Shown here: in pieces, positions 59,140-64,000 of the stretch
Layout of the letters: every line of letters starts with the position of its first letter
How positions within the stretch are numbered: position 1 is the stretch's first letter
Assembly: GCA_029961685.1 (NCBI GenBank)
Contig: JARWKL010000016.1
Location: 16,994,157 to 17,058,156 of the forward strand
Length of the DNA: 64,000 bases
Direction of reading: 5' to 3'
Source: Aristolochia californica
Taxonomy: Eukaryota > Streptophyta > Magnoliopsida > Piperales > Aristolochiaceae
Translations under genes and position numbers: made by a program
Notes under the pieces: generated by a model
What the model was told of the DNA's origin: nothing
What the model saw: the letters and a program-made list of their open reading frames with translations, nothing else
Database searches by the model: none

Positions 59140-59660
59140 ACAATTCTCTTCTTCTTCTTTTTCGGTGAGTCAGAAGATTTATTTCATTGAAATTTGATTG
59201 CATTGGGCGAGATTTATAGGAGATTACGGTCTATAAAAGCCTGGAATGGTTCATTCGGTTCCAAGAAACGGACAGGAATCCCGATGAACCGGCTCAGGTA
59301 ATCAGACATGCAAGGAAGGGACTGGGATGGAAGATGCTGCTGTAGTATATGTATTTATTTTTGCCATTTGTTGTGTTTGTAAATGGGAAGCTCGTGTAAC
59401 GATGAAAATTGTGGTCGTGTAAGAATTCGTGTAATAGATCTGCTACTGCCTACTGGCTTCCATCTGTTTAAACATAATTCAGGGGCTTTTGATTAAGTCT
59501 ACGGCTCGCCTTTGGCAGAGAAAGACTCGGTTGGTTTAGATTCCCACGCAGGATTCCGAGTAGTCTGCGATGCAAAATAACGATATGGGTACCTTGATTC
59601 TCCAACATCCTGTGATGGAGTCTGATATGCTCATCAATGTTGAATTACACCTTCAAATGA
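59140..59660. other. 3' flank of small gene 2
   Basis: It probably contains the 3' UTR of copy 2. Nothing else was recognised before the LTR-like sequence of the next retrotransposon. Confidence 0.4.
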
Positions 59661-59907
59661 TGTTCACGGAACTATAATAAGGCATGGAGAACGTCCTCTC
59701 TCTCATCCGAAATCCTAGCAGAGAAAAACCAGGACAGCTCGAGCCCAAAGAAGCTTTCTCTCTTGTAAATCCGTTGTGGCCATTATGGCATTCGGACGCG
59801 ACGTCTCTCAGCATTTTCTCTGGAACAATAGGAAAAAATAACGGAAACAAATCGTTTCACAATCACGCTAACAAATTTATAGACAACTCATTACAGCTTT
59901 ACACGCA
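59660..59907 (-). repeat. 3' LTR of copia B (left border approximate)
   Basis: On the minus strand it starts TGCGTGTAAAGC just after the polypurine tract. The outer end cannot be fixed without the other LTR, which is outside the window. Confidence 0.6.
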
Positions 59908-59920
59908 CTCCCCCTCAAGT
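59908..59920 (-). other. Polypurine tract of copia B
   Basis: ACTTGAGGGGGAG on the minus strand, the same string as in copia A. Confidence 0.85.
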
Positions 59921-60014
59921 TGGTGTATAGATATCGGTCATGCCCAACTTGTCAATTATACCATAAAATGTCTTCCCTGATACTGCCTTTGTGAGCATAT
60001 CAGCCAACTGGCTC

Positions 60015-63000
60015 TTAGATTGAATAGAAGGGAATTGTATAATCTTTGTATTTAGTGCGATCATGTTGAACATAATTTTGTGCAATTACGATGGCTGCCT
60101 TGTTATCAAAGTGGAGATTCATAGGTTTAGCGTATCCAATCCCTAAGTCCCTCAGTATATTCCTTATCCATAATAACTTGCATACACCATGAACAATGCC
60201 TCGAAATTCAGCTTCAACACTTAATCTTGATACTACCTTCTGTTTTTTGCTTTTCCTAGTGACAACATTCCCTTCCACAAAAGTAAAGTAACCCGACGTG
60301 GATCTTCTGGTTGTCTGATCACCTGCCCAATCAGAATCCGTATATCCTTCAATATTAGAGATACATTTTTTTGAGAATAGCAAACCTTTTTCCTGGAGCA
60401 CTCTTTAAGTATCTCAAGATCCGATAGACCGCTTCCATATGTTCTTCACTTGGTGCATGCATGAACTTACTCACAACGATCACTGCATATGCTACATCTG
60501 GCCTTGTGTGTGATAGGTAGATTAATCTTCCAACTAATCGTTGATAACGTCCTTTTTGTGCTGGGGTTTGATCTGAGAGAATTCCGAGCTGATGATTCAT
60601 TTCCATGGGCGTTTCTACTGGTTTACAATCAAGCATTCCATTTTCGGCTAGAAAGTCCAACACATATTTTCGTTGTGAAAAGAAGACTCCATGTTTCGAT
60701 CTTGGAACCTCAATTCCCAAAAATTATTTAAGTCGTCCGAGATCTTTTATTTCGAATTTAGTGGCTAAACACTCCTGTAAAGCTTGCATTTCACATGGGT
60801 CATCTCTTATCACAACCATATCGTCAACATACACAATTAAAGTTGTTACTTTTCCTTCTTTGTGATTTATAAACAAAGTATGATCTGAGTTACTTTGCTT
60901 ATAGCCAAACTCCTTTATTGTAGTCGAGAATCTCCCAAACCATGCTCTAGGTGACTGTTTCAGCCCATACAATAACTTCTTCAATTTACAGACTTCACCT
61001 TGACACAAAGAACCACTTTTAACTCCGGGTGGTAGCTCCATGTAAACTTCATCTTCGAAGTTTCCATTGAGAAAGACATTTTCAACATCAAATTGTTCTC
61101 GATTTGCTGCTATAGATATAAGAATGCGAATTAGATTGATTTTAGCTACTGGTGCAAAAGTATCCTGATAGTCTATCCGATACCTTTGTGTATATCCCTT
61201 TGCAACTAGTCGAGCTTTATATCTTTTAATACTTCCATCCGGTTTGAGTTTCACTGTGAATACCCATCGACATCCAATTATCTTCACTCCTTTAGGCCAT
61301 GGAATAAGTTCCCAAGTGGCATTCTTTTGTAGAACCTCCATCTCTTCGTTCATCGCCTTTTTCCATTTTGGATCAGCTAATGCATCCTGTACATTACTAG
61401 GAATAGAAACCCTGGATAATTGATCAACAGTAAATGCATACAATTTAGTCAACCTATGGGAGGACACATAGTTGTTGATTGAGTATTTGGTTTTGGCTTC
61501 TGGATCAGGTTCATACTGTTTTTTTTTTAAACTCCCTTGTTAAATCTTTGTGGATATCTAGGGGTTATATTTTTTGTAGGAACACATGTTTCATTAGACT
61601 CATCAAACACATGATTCGTATTTACTTGAGGAGGAACATTCAGGGTTGATTCTTCAATTGATGGTGCAGACGGAGGCAATACTGAGGGTTCTTCAGGATA
61701 AATTAATGAATCACTCTCGCTTTCATGGTTGTGATCATAGTCTTGTTGCACATCATGATGACCTGGTTGCTTAAAAAATTTATTCACTGTTTCTAACTCA
61801 ATAAACTCACCACCTCCGCTATTATCTTGTTGAACATTCTCTTCACTTGAACACTCCCCCTGAAGAGGATTCACAAAGGCTCCCCCTGGATAATAAGGTA
61901 TTTATTTATGGAAGGAGGCATCAAGAGTCACATGGAGCTTTCGGGTGTGTGGATCATAGCACTGATATCCTTTTTGAAATTCAGAATAGCCAACAAATAC
62001 ACATCGTTTGGCACATAGATCAAGTTTATTTCACAAGATTTTTGGGATATGAACATATGCGGTACACCCAAACATTCAGGGTTCAAGGTTCAGAAGATGG
62101 GGAATTGAAATCATGGATTGCAACTTGCGTTGAGGAGTTTGAAAATCTTATTTCGAGAAGGTGTTCGATTGATGAGGTAGACAACAGATTTAACAACTTC
62201 ACACCAATAAAACCAAGGCATGTTCATGCCAAAGAGGGAGACACGCACTACTTCCAAAAGTTGTCTATTCTTTCTCTCTGCCAATCCATTTTGTTGGGGA
62301 GTATAGGTGCAAAAGGTCTGATGACGAATTCCATGATGGGTCAGAAAATTTTCGAGAGAAGGATCGACAAACTCAATACCATTGTGAGATTACAAAATAC
62401 AAATATGCTTTTGGTACTGAGTATGTATCATGTTGTGAAATTTCTGAAATGCTCGACACACATCACTCTTTTTTATAAGTAGGGATACCCAAGTCATTCT
62501 AGTGCATTCATCAATAAATGTCACAAAGTAACGAGCTCTAGAAATAGAGGGAACCTTTGTTGGACCCCAAACATCAGAATGAATAACTTCAAAAAGTTCA
62601 AAACTTTTATTCAAACTCGGTAAATAAGAAATACGGTGGCTCTTAGCCAGTTCACAAGTGTCACAATGAAAATCCAAATCATTCAAACCTGAAAAAAGGT
62701 GTGGTTGCAATTTCTTAAGATAACCAAAGGAAAAATGGCCTAATCTTTGGTGCCATAACCATATAGTTGCTTGAGTATTGACTTCACTGCTAGCTTGATT
62801 TGCCTGACTGATTTTCGATTCCCCATTCTCTGTCAACTCCAAATAGTAGAATTTTCCCTGTCTAACACCATAACCAAGAATCTTCCGGGTTAGAATTTCC
62901 CGAAAGACCCAAAATGAGGGCCAAAAAGTTATAGTATTAGCAAGATTTGTAGTAATTTGGCTAACAGACAAAAGATTGTATTCAAGAGATGGAACCACAA

Positions 63001-63994
63001 GGACAATATCTAATGTAAGATTATTAGACAATATAACATATCCTTCCCCAGTAATAGGAGAAGTACTACCATTGGCGGTGGAAATAACATATTGTGGATA
63101 AGGTAGGATATATTGTAACTGACTGGAATCTCTTGTCATGTAATCGGATGCACCTGTATAAATAATCCAAGTTCTATTCTTAGAATTTATAGAGAATATT
63201 GATGCTTTATTGATAATACCTGGATGGGCAACATTTGTCGTAGGTAGCTATTGATTTTATTCCGTGGATGTTACCATAGCTTTCCCATCAATCTTTTTAC
63301 ATAGTTTTTTTGAGAAATCCCACCACTCTGGATAACCAATAATCTCGTAACAACACTGTTGTGAATGACCTTTCTCCTCGCAGTGAGTGCATACCCAGTT
63401 GTTAGCTTTTCCAGAGGATAGATTGTTTTGATTGTTTGATGATCCTTGTCGAGTTTGGTTGACCAGCATAGACAAAGTCTCAGAGATTGGACGATAGGTC
63501 CCCATTGTCTGTCTTTGTTGATATTCTCTTCTGACATATGCATATGTACTCTCCAAATCAAGTTTGGAGTTTTTTCGCAAGATTTCTCCTCGAACCTGAT
63601 CAAACTCAGAGTCAAGCCCATTGAGAAAAATATGAACTCGAAGCCCGGCTATTGCAGAGTGCAATTGGATTTTTCTTTCGACTATTCCTTCCTGAGATAT
63701 AGTTCTATGATCAATCTCCTGGAAAATAGCAACCAGTTCATTATAGTACGTTGATAATGGTCTACCATTTTATTTAGTAGAAAAAAATCTCTTGTTTAAC
63801 TCAAATAGACAGGTTTCATCTAATCCATCATAAAATATTTTTGAAACGGCTTCCCATATATCCTTAGCGGTGGAGAGGAGAATAAATTGTTGCGTTAGCG
63901 ACGGACTCATTGAGTCAATAAGCCAGCTTTTCACTCTTTGATTTTCTGTAATCCATGCACCAAAATTGGGATTTCCAGATTCTTGTTTTTTCAT
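60015..63994 (-). pseudogene. gag-pol polyprotein of copia B, partial and broken
   Basis: Gag shows WLIDSMSPSLTQQFILLS, VHIFLNGLDSEFDQV and the knuckle CTHCEEKGHSQQCC. Integrase shows LWHQRLGHFSFGYLKKL and HSDVWGPTK. Reverse transcriptase is one frame, 61467-60724, with VLQKNATWELIPWPKGVK, RYKARLVAKGYTQ, FDVENVFLNGNFEDEVY, LLYGLKQSPRAWFGRF and an intact YVDDM box near 60820. RNase H shows YTDSDWAGDQTTRRSTSGY. Nonsense codons occur near 63768 (gag, before NGRPLSTYY) and at 60721-60723 (after DLGRLK). The hinge near a T9 run (61511-61519) is frameshifted. A + strand open frame of 211 codons over integrase is an antisense shadow. Confidence 0.93.
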
Positions 63995-64000
63995 TTCTCC

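Larger units (their letters stand above)
59660..64000 (-). mobile_element. Ty1/copia retrotransposon B, 3' part (runs off the window)
   Basis: The minus strand carries gag (from the window end), protease, integrase, reverse transcriptase and RNase H in copia order, then a polypurine tract at 59908-59920 and LTR-like sequence to about 59660. The 5' LTR and leader lie beyond 64000. Its gag and pol resemble copia A (for example VHIFLNGLDSEFDQVRGEIL and VRREYQQR against VHIFLNGLDAEFEQVHGEIL), so both belong to one lineage. Nonsense codons show it is defective, but reverse transcriptase is much better kept than in copia A. Confidence 0.93.

Noticed and set aside
61847..62482. 211-codon open frame on the plus strand
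   Set aside because: It lies opposite the integrase region of copia B, whose minus-strand motifs are clear; the frame is a shadow.
1..64000. CRISPR arrays, bacterial operons, integrated plant virus sequence
   Set aside because: No regularly spaced short repeats, no ribosome-binding-site-led gene clusters and no viral capsid, movement or replicase motifs were seen; all reverse transcriptases have copia or LINE order.

Overview
The window looks like nuclear DNA of a flowering plant. Its protein genes are split by GT-AG introns and encode plant-specific families (a Dof zinc-finger factor, an FLX-like coiled-coil protein and a plant SH3P protein). The spacers are AT-rich and full of Ty1/copia, plant LINE and PIF/Harbinger debris. 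The species cannot be fixed from the sequence; low GC makes a grass unlikely. No bacterial, organellar, viral or CRISPR feature was seen.

Layout. 1-2.0 kb: four tandem ~240 bp repeats. 2.6-4.6 kb (+): a four-exon FLX-like gene. 4.6-10.9 kb: non-coding DNA with a truncated LINE RNase H fragment (+), a SINE-like insertion and other decayed LINE traces. 10.9-15.8 kb (-): a large decayed LINE with an internal deletion and two RNase H modules in series. 15.8-18.8 kb: no recognised gene. 18.8-23.0 kb (+): a very decayed copia element. 25.1-26.3 kb (-): a two-exon Dof gene with a 45 bp first exon. 28.7-29.2 kb (-): an unidentified open frame. 32.4-33.3 kb (+): a copia protease relic. 34.1-43.8 kb (-): a complete ten-exon SH3P3-like gene whose 5.6 kb second intron holds LINE and copia fragments.

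44.6-50.0 kb (-): a complete but inactivated copia element with 182/183 bp LTRs and a 5 bp target duplication (TSD), inserted upstream of the SH3P gene in the same orientation. 50.2-51.6 kb: a very large imperfect palindrome (~700 bp arms, 29 bp spacer) with GAGCTCGA-type ends. 52.1-53.8 kb (-): a decayed copia gag with primer site and LTR-like sequence. 54.1-56.75 kb (+): a CT-rich duplicated leader, degenerate telomere-like TTTAGGG repeats, and a dead PIF/Harbinger transposon (SANT-type ORF1 remnant plus DDE transposase). 57.9-59.1 kb (+): two tandem paralogous small-protein genes (76 and 71 aa). 59.9-64.0 kb (-): the 3' part of a second copia element, running off the window end.

The host genes do not form a pathway: one is probably a flowering or nuclear coiled-coil factor, one a transcription factor, one a membrane-trafficking adaptor, and two are small proteins of unknown role. 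The most distinctive structures are the ~1.45 kb palindrome, the tandem small-gene pair, the telomere-like tract next to a dead Harbinger element, and several cleanly dated or bounded insertions. I found no clearly novel biological system.
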